Notes under the pieces: model-generated
The model's input: the letters and a program-made list of their open reading frames with translations, nothing else
Told to the model about the DNA's origin: nothing
Database searches by the model: none
Position numbers and translations under genes: made by a program
In this document: positions 50,499 through 61,090 of the stretch, in pieces
Layout: each line of letters starts with the position of its first letter
Position numbering within the stretch: the first letter of the stretch is position 1
Assembly (NCBI RefSeq): GCF_019468465.1
Contig: NZ_CP080519.1
Coordinates: 2,185,001 to 2,249,000 of the forward strand
DNA length: 64,000 nt
Origin: Amycolatopsis sp. DSM 110486
GTDB taxonomy: Bacteria; Actinomycetota; Actinomycetes; Mycobacteriales; Pseudonocardiaceae
Reading direction: 5' to 3'

Positions 50499-51656
50499 TC
50501 AGCCCAGCGCAGCCGTGAGGTCGGCGACCAGGTCGGTGCCGTCCTCGATGCCGACGGAGAGGCGGAGCAGGTCGGCCGGGACCTGGAGCGTGGAGCCCGC
50601 CGTGGAGGCGTGGGTCATGCGGCCCGGGTGCTCGATGAGGGACTCGATGCCACCCAGGGACTCGGCCAGGATGAAGAGCTCGGTACGCGACGCGACGTCC
50701 AGCGCGGCCTGCTCGCCGTCGGCGTGGCGGAAGGACACCATGCCACCGAAGCGGCGCATCTGCTTGGCCGCGACCTCGTGGCCGGGGTGCTCGGGCAGGC
50801 CCGGGTAGTAGACCTTCGAGACCTTCGGGTGCTTGGCGAGCGTCTGCACGATCAGCTCGGCGTTGTCGCTGTGCCGCTCCATGCGCAGGGCCAGCGTCTT
50901 CAGGCCGCGCAGGGTGAGCCACGCGTCGAAGGGGCCGGGGACGGCGCCGGCGGCGTTGCGGAGGTAGAAGAGCTGCTCGCGGACCTCGTCCTCGTTGGTC
51001 AGCACGGCGCCGCCGACGACGTCGGAGTGGCCGCCGAGGTACTTGGTCGTGGAGTGGACCACGATGTCGGCGCCGAGGGCCAGCGGCGTCTGCAGGTACG
51101 GCGTGGCGAAGGTGTTGTCGACGACCAGGCGCGCGCCCGCGTCGTGGGCCACGCCGGCCAGGGCCGCGATGTCGGCGATGCCGAGCAGCGGGTTGGTGGG
51201 CGTCTCGCACCAGATCAGCTTGGTCTCGGGCCGCAAGGCGGCGCGGACCTCGTCGACGTTCGCGAGGTTGGCGACAGTGTGCTCGATGCCCCAGAGGCTC
51301 AGCACCTTGTCGATCAGGCGGAACGTGCCGCCGTACGCGTCGTTGCCCAGCACCAGGTGGTCGCCCGGGCGCAGGGTCGTGCGCAGCACCGCATCGGACG
51401 CCGCCATGCCGGACGCGAACGCCAGCGCGTGCCGAGCGCCCTCCAGCGAGGCCAAGGCCTGCTCCAGCGCGGTGCGCGTGGGGTTCGCCGTGCGCGAGTA
51501 CTCGTAGTCACCCTCACGGGTGCCGCCGACACCGTCCTGCGCGTAGGTCGACGTCTGGTAAATAGGCACGATGACGGCGCCCGTCCGCGGATCGGGCTGC
51601 TGCCCGGCGTGGATGGCGCGTGTTTCGAAGCCCAGCACGGAGTAGTCGTCGACCAT
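50499..51656 (-). CDS. metB: Cystathionine gamma-synthase (Cys/Met metabolism PLP enzyme)
   Basis: Joins O-acylhomoserine and cysteine to cystathionine, or acts in reverse transsulfuration. 385 residues from the ATG at 51656; an upstream in-frame start adds 22 unrelated residues. PLP-lysine is Lys205 in HSTTKYLGGHSD. The QTSTYAQ, EYSRTANPTR and NTFATPYLQ segments identify the family. Proximity to cbs (56-57 kb) with proline-rich membrane genes between is the same as Rv1079-Rv1077, where MetB and Cbs together handle transsulfuration. Confidence 0.92.
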   Translation of the reverse strand: MVDDYSVLGFETRAIHAGQQPDPRTGAVIVPIYQTSTYAQDGVGGTREGDYEYSRTANPTRTALEQALASLEGARHALAFASGMAASDAVLRTTLRPGDHLVLGNDAYGGTFRLIDKVLSLWGIEHTVANLANVDEVRAALRPETKLIWCETPTNPLLGIADIAALAGVAHDAGARLVVDNTFATPYLQTPLALGADIVVHSTTKYLGGHSDVVGGAVLTNEDEVREQLFYLRNAAGAVPGPFDAWLTLRGLKTLALRMERHSDNAELIVQTLAKHPKVSKVYYPGLPEHPGHEVAAKQMRRFGGMVSFRHADGEQAALDVASRTELFILAESLGGIESLIEHPGRMTHASTAGSTLQVPADLLRLSVGIEDGTDLVADLTAALG

Positions 51657-51733
51657 GGTTCCAGGGTACGGCCCGGTACCGACAATCCCGCCAGGTGGGA
51701 TGGAATTCACGCCTGCTGCCACCTGTCATCGCA

Positions 51734-51782
51734 GGTCCCGCCGGTGCGGTCCCACCCGGCGGCGATTGCGCCTGGCGGGACC
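51734..51782 (-). terminator. Long inverted repeat after the proline-rich gene
   Basis: GGTCCCGCC (51734-51742) and GGCGGGACC (51774-51782) are a perfect 9-bp inverted repeat with a 31-base interior that can pair further. It follows the stop at 51789 on the minus strand. Probable terminator; it is also in the metB upstream region. Confidence 0.4.
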
Positions 51783-51788
51783 GGTCCG

Positions 51789-52526
51789 TCACCAGCCTTG
51801 TTGCGGAGGGTAGGTGCCCGGGTACTGCGGCTGCGCCGGCGCGCCGAGCCCGACCCAGAGCTGGGTGGGCTTCACGATCGCCAGGACCAGCGTGGCCACC
51901 GGCGGGATGAGCGCGACGATGCCGCTCGCGACGCCGTAGCCCAGGAACTCGGCCGACGAACCTAGAGCGGTGGCGCCGGTCGCGGTCAGGATCAACGAGA
52001 TCACGGAGAACGCGATCGAGACGCCGCAGCCGATGATCACGCACATCCGGCCCGCCGGCTTGTGCATGATCAGCGCGATGGCGCCGTAGAGCAGCAGACC
52101 GGCGAGCGCGAGATCGACGACCAGCGAGACGATGAAGAGCACCTCGGCACCGTGCAGCGCCGAAAGCCCGATGATCGAGCCGATCACCCCGATCAGCGCG
52201 ACGATGCCACCCAGGATCGCCAGCACGGCCGCGGTGATCGCGGTTCCGCCGCCCGGCTTCTGCTGGAGCACACCCGGACCGCCCGGGTACGCGGGGAACG
52301 GCTGGCTCGGCTGGCCGTACTGCTGGGGGTACTGGCCGGGCACGGGCTGCTGGCCCGGGTACGGCTGCCCCGGCATCGGCTGCGGACCGGAGTAGGGCGC
52401 CGGCTGCTGGCCCGGGTACGGCTGACCGTAGGGCTGCTGGCCGGGGACGGGCTGTGGGCCGGAGGGCTGCTGACCGTACGGCTGCTGCGGATTCTGCCCC
52501 TGGCCGGGGTTCTGGGGATAGCTCAC
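51789..52526 (-). CDS. Proline/glutamine-rich multi-span membrane protein
   Basis: 245 residues from the GTG at 52526 (GAGGAC upstream); an extension to 52553 is possible. Residues 1-92 are a disordered tail with repeated (P)GQQPYGQPYPG-like units. Four hydrophobic segments follow (about 96-120, 128-150, 158-185, 195-220). Proteins of this build in the metB-cbs interval correspond to the Pra (proline-rich antigen) region of mycobacteria. Function unknown. Confidence 0.72.
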   Translation of the reverse strand: MSYPQNPGQGQNPQQPYGQQPSGPQPVPGQQPYGQPYPGQQPAPYSGPQPMPGQPYPGQQPVPGQYPQQYGQPSQPFPAYPGGPGVLQQKPGGGTAITAAVLAILGGIVALIGVIGSIIGLSALHGAEVLFIVSLVVDLALAGLLLYGAIALIMHKPAGRMCVIIGCGVSIAFSVISLILTATGATALGSSAEFLGYGVASGIVALIPPVATLVLAIVKPTQLWVGLGAPAQPQYPGTYPPQQGW

Positions 52527-52611
52527 GGAAGTCCTCGGGAATCCGGCCCCCACCGGCTGCGGGGAGATGTCCCCGTATCGTGCCAGGCCGGAGACGTTTC
52601 CGGGGCGAAAA

Positions 52612-53139
52612 TCACCACTGCCCGGGCACGTACGCCCGGTACCTGAGATACGAGAACGTCGGGCGCAGCGCGGCCAGCACCAGCACGAGCGGCGCCAGCA
52701 CCACCAGCACCGCCCGGTCGACGGCCGCGAAGCCGTTCAGCGCGAACACGACCTCGAAGTAGGCCGCGTAGCCGCCGTTGCCGAGCGTCGGCTCCAGCAG
52801 GATCGCGCCGATGGCGATCACCGCGCCGAGGATCAGCAGCACGGCGCCGGCGGTGGCGCGGAAGATCGTGGCGAGCGCGCCGACGAGCAGGAAGAGACCG
52901 GCACCCAGGTAGCCGCCGAGATCCACGAGTGTCCACACGGGAAGGTCGCCGAGGCTGAACCCCCAAGGGATGTCGATGAACAACGTCGCCGGCAAGTAGC
53001 CCGCCGCCCCGGCCGCCACGAGCCCCAGCAGCGCCGCGACCAACGCCGTCGCCCCGGACGGCCGGCCGCGCCGCGCAGGCGGTTCCCCGTGCGCGGGACC
53101 TGACCGCTGCTGCGCTGGAGATCCGTACGGGCCGCTCAA
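52612..53139 (-). CDS. Multi-span membrane protein with short proline-rich N-terminus
   Basis: 175 residues from the TTG at 53139, preceded by GGGGGAGCAG with a five-base gap; a GTG at 53181 is the alternative. Residues 1-30 are polar; then four hydrophobic segments (ATALVAALLGLVAAGAAGYL; LGGYLGAGLFLLVGALATI; AGAVLLILGAVIAIGAILL; AVLVVLAPLVLVLAAL). It belongs with its two neighbours to a group of unlinked-looking but adjacent membrane genes between metB and cbs. Function unknown. Confidence 0.65.
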   Translation of the reverse strand: MSGPYGSPAQQRSGPAHGEPPARRGRPSGATALVAALLGLVAAGAAGYLPATLFIDIPWGFSLGDLPVWTLVDLGGYLGAGLFLLVGALATIFRATAGAVLLILGAVIAIGAILLEPTLGNGGYAAYFEVVFALNGFAAVDRAVLVVLAPLVLVLAALRPTFSYLRYRAYVPGQW

Positions 53140-53796
53140 CTCTGCTCCCCCTCGGGCCGAAGGCGAAAACGAACGGCTCACCCTAGCCCGGAAATCGCGA
53201 TCATGGACGAGAAATGGTGAAGCGATGAAGAACCAGTGCCCGTTCCGCCCAGGTCGGGTAATGGGTCAAGATCAGAAGGGTGAAGCGTTACTGAAAAACA
53301 GCATTTCTCAATTTTTCGCAAAGATCGGCTGTACGGGTGACCGGGCGCTGTGTTGCGGCTCCACGCTGCCGGAGCGCAACGGGAGAAGTGCCGACAGTGC
53401 GGAAATGGGCCGCGGAGACTGGGGGCGGGTCTGCTTCGGCCGGTGCAGTTCGCGATACCGAGCGGTATTCGGCAGGCCGACCAGACTTCCGGTCAGGAAA
53501 GGTCGACGGCTGGTGGCAACTTCCGGCAGTTCATCAAGGCGAGTGGCGAGCCACCGCCTGCGGCAGAGGTCGCAAACCCGAACCTCGCCGGGAATCCGCT
53601 CAGGCGTGAAGGTCGCGGAGACGACTGCAGGCGGCAACGCTTCGCGGCTCGCCCCTTCTGGTGGGGTTCATCGCCGATCCGAACCCGAAGAGCGAGACTC
53701 GGCCGCGTCCTCCGCGCCGCGACGTGAATCGCGGCCGGCGAAACTCCGCGGCTCACCGCTGTTCCGCGCCGCGACGGAAGCCAAGTCCCGCACGGT

Positions 53797-54121
53797 TGCC
53801 CAGCCTGGTCCTCCGCCCTGCGAAGTCGATCGCGCCAACCAAACGCGGCCGTCCGCCACCGCGCGGCGCGGGCCGCCGTGCGACCTGCCAGAGGACCGGA
53901 CCCAGCGATTGCCGGGTGGCGGCGCGAAGGCGAGTACGGGTCGAGCCAAGCCCTGCGCGGATGCCCAGCCTGGTCTCCGCCCTGCGAAGTCGATCGCGCC
54001 AACCAAGTGCGGCCGTCCGCCACCGCGCGGCGCGGGCGGCGCGGGCCGCCGTGCGACCTGCGAGAGGACAGGCCTCGGCGATTGCCCGGCGGCGGCGCGA
54101 AAGCGAGCGCGGGTCGAGCCA
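53797..54121. repeat. Tandem repeat of about 165 bp, two copies
   Basis: Copy 1 (about 53797-53950) and copy 2 (about 53962-54121) both open with TGCCCAGCCTGG and share GCGAAGTCGATCGCGCCAACC and GTCCGCCACCGCGCGGCG. Copy 2 has a GGGCGGCGC insertion. A fragment of a third unit seems to precede copy 1. The copies have diverged at many positions. Confidence 0.7.
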
Positions 54122-54154
54122 GTTGCAGAGCCGAAGAGCCGCCGGACAGCAAAA

Positions 54155-54185
54155 GGCCCCTTCGATGCGATGCACCGAAGGGGCC
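54155..54185 (-). terminator. Intrinsic terminator of the 54207-55805 gene
   Basis: 10-bp stem GGCCCCTTCG (54155-54164) with CGAAGGGGCC (54176-54185). Reading the minus strand it is followed by TTTT (plus-strand AAAA at 54151-54154). 21 bases after the stop. Confidence 0.8.
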
Positions 54186-54206
54186 CTTCACGTCAAGCTC
54201 AGCTGG

Positions 54207-55805
54207 TCACCACTGCTGTTGCTGCGGCGGCTGACCGTAGCCCGGGGGCTGCTGCCCGGGCGGGGGGCCGTAGCCCGGGGGCGGCTGCTGACCCGGCTGG
54301 GGCTGGCCGTAGCCGGGGGGCGGGCCGTAGCCCGGAGGGGGCTGCTGGCCGTAACCGGGCTGGGGCTGGCCGGGCTGGGGCTGGCCCGGCTGCGGGAAAC
54401 CGCCGCTGCCGGGCTGTTCGCCGGGCTGGCCGTAGCCGGGCTGCGGGGGCTGACCGTAGCCGCCGGGCTGGGGGAAGCCGCCGCTGCTCGGGTTGGGCTG
54501 CTGGCCGAAGCCGGGCTGGCCGAACGGGGGCTGCTCGCCGGGCTGGCCGAAGCCAGGCTGACCCGGCTGACCGGGCTGACCCGGCTGGCCGAAGGGGCCC
54601 GGCTGGCCGAAGCCCTGCTGCGGCTGGCCGAAGGGACCCGGCTGGCCGAAGCCACCAGCGCCACCCGCGGGGCCACCGAAGCCGCCCGCGCCGCCCGGGG
54701 TGCCGCCGCCGAGGCCGACGAACTGGGCGGTGGGCGGGATCAGGCCGAGGAGCCCGACGATGAAGATCAGGATGCCGAAGATGAGCGTCGGCATGCCGAT
54801 GCTGTCGGCGGCGTTGCCGCCGGCCTGGTCGAGGACCTCCTGGTTCGGCGTGGAGCCGGCGATGAGCAGAACGCCGAAGACGCCCAGCAGCACGCCGCCC
54901 ACGGCGACCACGATCGGCACGATCTTCTTGATCCCGCCGAGGCGGCCGGCCAGGATGAGCCCGGCGCCGCCCGCGATGGAGACGACCGCGCCGACCAGGA
55001 CCATGATCACGTAGAACCAGATGGCGCCCGGCGAAGCGAGGCCGGACTGGCCCAGCAGCTCGTCGACCTTCGCGTCACCGGCCGACTGGCGGGCCTGGTC
55101 GAGGCTGGACGAGTAGTCGCTCGCGTCGCCCATGTAGAGGAACGACCAGATCAGCGACAGCACACCCAGCAGCGCCACGACGCCACCGGCGATGAAGCCG
55201 TACATGCTGTTGCCGCCACCGGACGCGACAGGCGGGGCACCGAAGGCCGGCGGCGCTCCGAAACCGCCCGGCTGACCCGGCTGCCCGGACTGACCCGGCT
55301 GACCGAAACCGCCCTGCGGCGGGGCACCGAAGGCACCCTGGCCCTGGTCGAACCCGCCCGGGGCGCCGAAGCCCTGCGGCTGGCCCGGCTGACCGAAGCC
55401 ACCAGGAGCACCCGGAGCACCGGGCTGTCCCCCGAAGCCCTGCTGGCCGAACCCGCCGCCCATGGCAGCGGGGTTGTCGGCCGCGCTCGGCGGCGGGGAG
55501 TACGGGATGGCCGGCGGCTGCGAGCCGGGCGGGACGAGCTGCGTCGACTCGGCGCCGAAGTGGCTTTCGCCGCCGATGTTCGCGTCACCGGGCCGCACGA
55601 CCTGCGTGGGCTCGGGGGCTTCGCCGAACAGTCCGCCATCGCCCGAAGACGGGGCCGACGGGTACGGCTGGCCCGGCTGGACCACCTGGGTCGGCTCCGA
55701 CGCGCCGAAAGGACTGTCCTGCTGAGGTGTGGGACCACTCGGTGGGCCCTGCGGCGGCTGCTCGCCGCCGTCCCCGGGCTGGTTCGGTGGCTGCGGAGCA
55801 CTCAT
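54207..55805 (-). CDS. Large Gly/Pro/Gln-rich membrane protein (Pra-like) with TQVV motifs
   Basis: 532 residues. Residues 1-200 and 370-532 are disordered, rich in GFGQPGQPG and PPPGYG units. The middle (about 200-365) has four hydrophobic segments and a GDAS...LLGQSG loop. Near the N-terminus the motif E(P/S)TQ(V/L)V occurs three times (about residues 37, 65 and 86), each followed by PG; such Thr sites are reminiscent of serine/threonine-kinase targets read by FHA domains. Sits before cbs as Pra does in mycobacteria. Function unknown. Confidence 0.75.
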   Translation of the reverse strand: MSAPQPPNQPGDGGEQPPQGPPSGPTPQQDSPFGASEPTQVVQPGQPYPSAPSSGDGGLFGEAPEPTQVVRPGDANIGGESHFGAESTQLVPPGSQPPAIPYSPPPSAADNPAAMGGGFGQQGFGGQPGAPGAPGGFGQPGQPQGFGAPGGFDQGQGAFGAPPQGGFGQPGQSGQPGQPGGFGAPPAFGAPPVASGGGNSMYGFIAGGVVALLGVLSLIWSFLYMGDASDYSSSLDQARQSAGDAKVDELLGQSGLASPGAIWFYVIMVLVGAVVSIAGGAGLILAGRLGGIKKIVPIVVAVGGVLLGVFGVLLIAGSTPNQEVLDQAGGNAADSIGMPTLIFGILIFIVGLLGLIPPTAQFVGLGGGTPGGAGGFGGPAGGAGGFGQPGPFGQPQQGFGQPGPFGQPGQPGQPGQPGFGQPGEQPPFGQPGFGQQPNPSSGGFPQPGGYGQPPQPGYGQPGEQPGSGGFPQPGQPQPGQPQPGYGQQPPPGYGPPPGYGQPQPGQQPPPGYGPPPGQQPPGYGQPPQQQQW

Positions 55806-56020
55806 GTGGGTCTTGAACCCCCTTGACGAGGACGCGAAAAAGTTCTATCGCGCCCACGCTATCGGATAGCGGGGCAGGGCGCTCGGAACGCCCCGGCCCG
55901 CTTTGCCGTTTTACCGATCCGACCAGAAGTAGGCGGGAAGTTAACCGGACGCTGCCGGGTCTGGCAACACTCCCGCCGTGGCTGTGATCGGATCGGTGAC
56001 CAACAGCGCAGTGTCGTCAG

Positions 56021-57391
<1,371 letters not shown>

Positions 57392-57467
57392 GACTGCGCT
57401 CCTGCCCTTCCGCGCCGGATCTCGGCGGCGAGCCCAGCCTAAACGCTGGACCTGCGGCGCTGTCCAC

Positions 57468-57755
57468 TCAGGCGGAACGGCTCGACTCCAAGGTGGCAGT
57501 CCCGCCCGGCATGGGCGTTCCGGGCGGCAGCTCGATCCCCTCGACGCCGGGCGGCTCGGCGAACGTCGCCCCGGTGAGATCGGCCTTGGTCGCGAAGCTG
57601 GTGTAGCGGAACGTCGTGGTCCCGGCGAACACCGCCGACCGGACCCGGCAGTACTTCAGCGACAGGTCGACGAGCTTCGCGCCGGTGAGGTCCAGGTCGA
57701 CGTTCGGCCAGAACCAGCTGTCGCCGTCCTCGGCGGGGCGGAGGTGCACGGTCAC
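57468..57755 (-). CDS. Short pentapeptide-repeat protein, possibly a truncated gene
   Basis: 95 residues from a GTG. Residues 18-65 show A(D/N)LxG-type five-residue steps (DLDLTGAKLVDLSLKYCRV, AGTTTFRYTSF, ADLTGATF), about nine coils at most. Most stand-alone relatives are longer, with more repeats and an N-terminal region, so this may be a remnant. It ends in a non-repeat tail (PPGVEGIELPPGTPMPG). Divergent from the thiolase. Function unknown. Confidence 0.6.
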   Translation of the reverse strand: MTVHLRPAEDGDSWFWPNVDLDLTGAKLVDLSLKYCRVRSAVFAGTTTFRYTSFATKADLTGATFAEPPGVEGIELPPGTPMPGGTATLESSRSA

Positions 57756-57886
57756 GGCGGAGATCCTGCCGGCGCCCGATAGTGGTCCGCGTCGCGTTGG
57801 GCTTTGCGGGAGACGGGACAGGCGGCACTATGGTGAGCAACCGCTTAGCGCCCGCCGTTGTCACCGACCCGAGGAAGTGTCACGCC

Positions 57887-59107
57887 ATGCCCGAAGCCGT
57901 CATCGTCTCCACCGCCCGCTCCCCGATCGGCCGTGCCGCCAAGGGCTCGCTGGTCAGCATGCGCCCCGACGACCTCGCCGTGCAGATGATCCGGGCGGCG
58001 CTCGACAAGGTGCCGCAGCTGGACCCCGCCGACATCGACGACCTGATGCTCGGCTGTGGTCTGCCCGGCGGCGAGTCCGGCTTCAACATGGGCCGCGCGG
58101 TGGCTGTCGAGCTCGGCTACGACCACCTGCCCGGCTGCACGATCACCCGGTACTGCTCCTCCAGCCTCCAGACCACCCGCATGGCGATGCACGCGATCAA
58201 GGCCGGCGAGGGTGACGTCTTCATCTCCGCGGGCGTCGAGGCCGTGTCGCGCTTCGCGAAGGGCAGCTCGGACTCCTGGCCCGACACGCACAACCCGCTC
58301 TTCGCCGACGCCGAGGCCCGCACCGTGGCGACCGCTTCGTCGGGCACGGACACCTGGACCGATCCGCGCGGTGAGGGCACTGTGCCCGACGTCTACATTG
58401 CCATGGGCCAGACCGCCGAGAACCTGGCGCGGCTCAAGGGCATCACGCGCGAGGACATGGACGAGTTCGGCGTGCGCTCGCAGAACCTCGCGGAGAAGGC
58501 GATCGCCGACGGCTTCTGGGCCAAGGACATCACGCCGGTCACGCTGCCCGACGGCACCGTCGTATCCAAGGACGACGGCCCGCGCGCCGGCGTGACCATC
58601 GAAGGCGTGTCCGGCCTGAAGCCCGTGTTCCGCCCCGACGGCCGCATCACCGCCGGCAACTGCTGCCCGCTCAACGACGGCGCCGCCGCCGTGATCGTCA
58701 TGTCCGACACCAAGGCGCGCGAGCTCGGCCTCACGCCGCTGGCCCGCATCGTGTCGACGGGCGTCACGGGCCTGTCGCCGGAGATCATGGGCTACGGCCC
58801 GGTCGAGGCTTCGAAGCAGGCGCTGTCTCGCGCGGGTCTGTCCATTTCGGACATCGACCTCGTCGAGATCAACGAGGCGTTCGCCGCGCAGGTCATCCCG
58901 TCTTACCGCGACCTCGGCATCGACCTCGACCGCCTCAACGTCAACGGCGGCGCCATCGCGGTCGGCCACCCGTTCGGCATGACGGGGGCGCGGATCACGT
59001 CGACGTTGATCAACTCGCTGCAGCACCACGACAAGCAGTTCGGGCTGGAGACGATGTGTGTTGGTGGCGGGCAGGGGATGGCGATGGTGCTGGAGCGTCT
59101 TTCCTGA
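57887..59107 (+). CDS. fadA: Acetyl-CoA C-acyltransferase (thiolase)
   Basis: Final, thiolytic step of fatty-acid beta-oxidation, or the reverse condensation. 406 residues from the ATG at 57887; upstream open frame is not conserved. Nucleophile is Cys90 in RYCSSSLQTT; His is in GHPFGMTG near residue 365 and the second Cys in CVGGGQGMA near the C-terminus. The NxAF-type EINEAFAAQ motif is present. Corresponds to FadA3 (Rv1074c) by position. A hairpin follows. Confidence 0.93.
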   Translation: MPEAVIVSTARSPIGRAAKGSLVSMRPDDLAVQMIRAALDKVPQLDPADIDDLMLGCGLPGGESGFNMGRAVAVELGYDHLPGCTITRYCSSSLQTTRMAMHAIKAGEGDVFISAGVEAVSRFAKGSSDSWPDTHNPLFADAEARTVATASSGTDTWTDPRGEGTVPDVYIAMGQTAENLARLKGITREDMDEFGVRSQNLAEKAIADGFWAKDITPVTLPDGTVVSKDDGPRAGVTIEGVSGLKPVFRPDGRITAGNCCPLNDGAAAVIVMSDTKARELGLTPLARIVSTGVTGLSPEIMGYGPVEASKQALSRAGLSISDIDLVEINEAFAAQVIPSYRDLGIDLDRLNVNGGAIAVGHPFGMTGARITSTLINSLQHHDKQFGLETMCVGGGQGMAMVLERLS

Positions 59108-59142
59108 AGTAGGCCGCTTTCTTGAGGTAGGTACGGAAGAAG

Positions 59143-59172
59143 GGCCGCCCGCGACCTTGGTTGCGGGCGGCC
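59143..59172. terminator. Hairpin between thiolase and exporter genes
   Basis: Perfect 10-bp stem GGCCGCCCGC (59143-59152) with GCGGGCGGCC (59163-59172), whose loop can pair further; between convergent genes. Confidence 0.75.
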
Positions 59173-59193
59173 TCTCCCCTGAAGCAAACCCAG

Positions 59194-60750
59194 TCAGTGC
59201 AACGGCGCCGCCGGGACCGGGGCCACCGCGTCGTCCGAGCCCGACGAAGGGACTGTCGGGATGAAGCGCTTGTTCGGCAGGAAGGTGGCGGGCACCAGGC
59301 AGAGCGCGAGGATCACCGTGGCGATCAGGAAGGGCGTCGCGAAGGCGCCGGCGGCGAGGGCGGACGCGGCGGTGTGCGTGGCGGGGTTCAGGGTGGCCAC
59401 CGTGGCCGCCAGCTGGCCTTGGCTCGTCGGGACGCCGAAGCGGGAGCCGAGCAGGGCGGCCAGCACGATGGACATGATCGCGGAGCCGATGGCGCCCGAC
59501 GTCTGCTGCAGGATGCTCGTGGTGGTCGAGGCCTTGGCCATGTCCTCGGAGCGCAACGTCTGCAGGGCGGCTGACGTGATCGGCATCATCGTGCAGCCCA
59601 TGCCGAGGCCCATGACGAACGCGGCGGACAGCAGCAGCGCGTACGGCGTGGTCGACGTGACCTGCGTGAACGGCACCATGCCCACCACGATCAGCGCCAG
59701 GCCCGGCAGCACGATGCGGCGGGCCGCGAGCTTGTCGAACAAACGGCCCGCGATCGGCATCGCGATCATCGCGCCGAAGCCCTGCGGTGCGAGCAGCAGG
59801 CCGGCGTGCAGCGCGGATTCGCCGCGCACCAGGGTGAAGTACGTGGGCAGCAGCAGCATCGCGCCGAAGAAGCCCATGCAGAACACCGAAAGCGTGATCA
59901 TCGAGACCGAGAACGTCCGGTTGTGGAACAGGCTCAGGTCCATCAACGGGTCCGCCACCCGCAGCGCGCGCAGCACGAAGCTCACCAGCAGCACGATGCC
60001 CGCGACCGCCGGCAGCCACACCTCGATCGCGGTGACCGTGCCGGTGGACGGGATGCGCGAGACGCCGAAGATCAGGGCCGCCAGGCCCGGCGACACCATC
60101 AGCAGCCCCGCGAAGTCGAAGCGGCCCGACTTCGTCGCCTTGTCCTTCGGCAGCAGGCGCAGCGCGAGCACGAACGCGATGACGCCGATCGGCACGTTGA
60201 TGTAGAAGATCCAGCGCCAGCTCACGGCGTCGACGAGCCAGCCGCCGAGGATCGGGCCGCAGATCGGGCCCAACAGCATCGGCACGCCGAGCACGGACAT
60301 CACGCGGCCGATGCGCTGCGGACCCGCGGTGCGCGTCAGGATCGTCATGCCCGCGGGCATCAGCATGCCGCCGCCGAGCCCCTGCACGACGCGGAAGATG
60401 ATCAGCGACTCGACGTTCCACGCGAGCCCCGCGAGCATCGAACCGACGAGGAACGTACCGATCGCCAGCAGGTACAAGCGTTTCGTGCCGAAGCGGTCCG
60501 AGGCCCAGCCCGTGACCGGGATGACCGTGGCCAGCGCGAGCATGTAGCCCGTGGCGACCCACTGGATCGTGTCGAACGACGTGGAGAACTGGATCGTGAG
60601 CTTCTGCAGCGCCACGTTGACGACCGTGGTGTCGAGGATCGCCATGATGGCGCCGAGCACCACGACGGAGGCGATCTTCAGCACGCCGCGGTCGAGTTTG
60701 TCGTCGAGCCCGGCGGCGCCCGGCGCGGCCGGGCTCGGTTGTTCGGACAT
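59194..60750 (-). CDS. MFS drug exporter, DHA2 (EmrB/QacA) family
   Basis: 518 residues from the ATG at 60750; an ATG at 60768 is possible. Fourteen hydrophobic segments as in the 14-span DHA2 group. Motif D1 is seen as LDTTVVNVAL near residue 40, and motif A-like GWASDRFGTKRL near residue 87; motif C-like GPILGGWLVD lies in span 5. Proton-coupled drug or metabolite efflux is expected. No TetR regulator is adjacent; the upstream 340 bp contain no gene. Confidence 0.9.
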   Translation of the reverse strand: MSEQPSPAAPGAAGLDDKLDRGVLKIASVVVLGAIMAILDTTVVNVALQKLTIQFSTSFDTIQWVATGYMLALATVIPVTGWASDRFGTKRLYLLAIGTFLVGSMLAGLAWNVESLIIFRVVQGLGGGMLMPAGMTILTRTAGPQRIGRVMSVLGVPMLLGPICGPILGGWLVDAVSWRWIFYINVPIGVIAFVLALRLLPKDKATKSGRFDFAGLLMVSPGLAALIFGVSRIPSTGTVTAIEVWLPAVAGIVLLVSFVLRALRVADPLMDLSLFHNRTFSVSMITLSVFCMGFFGAMLLLPTYFTLVRGESALHAGLLLAPQGFGAMIAMPIAGRLFDKLAARRIVLPGLALIVVGMVPFTQVTSTTPYALLLSAAFVMGLGMGCTMMPITSAALQTLRSEDMAKASTTTSILQQTSGAIGSAIMSIVLAALLGSRFGVPTSQGQLAATVATLNPATHTAASALAAGAFATPFLIATVILALCLVPATFLPNKRFIPTVPSSGSDDAVAPVPAAPLH

Positions 60751-61090
60751 GCGGTGGACCATCCCCATCGATCGAGAGCAAGTTCGAGAGCAAAAGGTCA
60801 CGCAAGCCCCAGGTTGGGTCCCCCTTGCGCGACGTCGTCGAGGCTAGAGGACGCCACCGACAAAAAGCCATCGATTTCGCCCGAAGCACGACGTAGACGA
60901 CTTTTCGCATTCTCCACCCGCCCGCGGAAAGTCCTCCACCTGCACTGTTGCGGCCGGGAATTGGCCTCGCACAAGCACTCTGCGTACGCGCTCCGTCGCG
61001 CGAAGAGCGATTTCCCCGCGTACAGAACGTGTACACAGAGAAGGCGCCCCGTAGTACACGGAGCGCCTTCTCGGGATTCCTACGCGAGCA
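60751..61090. other. 340-bp region between Bax-inhibitor gene and exporter gene
   Basis: No gene seen. It holds the exporter's promoter region and the Bax-inhibitor gene's terminator (61038-61072). An 8-bp palindrome GTGTACAC lies at 61029-61036. Nothing else recognisable. Confidence 0.55.
61038..61072 (-). terminator. Hairpin after the Bax-inhibitor-1-like gene
   Basis: 10-bp stem GAGAAGGCGC (61038-61047) with GCGCCTTCTC (61063-61072), inner CCGT/ACGG pairing; 18 bases after the stop on the minus strand. No U-tract. Confidence 0.65.

Larger units (their letters stand above)
53140..54206. other. 1.07-kb gene-free region with degenerate repeats
   Basis: No gene supported. Open frames exist on both strands, but they are Arg/Pro/Ser-rich and contain repeated peptides that mirror DNA repeats. 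The part nearest 53220-53340 has lower GC and A/T runs (TGAAAAACAGC, CAATTTTTCGC) unlike the surroundings. The part at 53797-54121 is a two-copy tandem repeat. A minus-strand terminator closes it at 54155-54185. Confidence 0.6.

Noticed and set aside
53308..53637. Minus-strand frame with a CDLCRRRW stretch, possible small zinc protein
   Set aside because: No second Cys pair, no ribosome site, and atypical composition; not supported as a gene.
53661..55826. A 721-codon plus-strand frame
   Set aside because: It mirrors the Gly/Pro/Gln-rich minus-strand gene and the 53.8-54.1 kb repeats; low-complexity LTR/EAA peptides are reading-frame shadows.
57845..61036. A 1063-codon open frame on the minus strand
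   Set aside because: It lies antisense to the thiolase and out of frame with the exporter; composition is Arg/His/Gly-rich shadow coding and no family is recognised.
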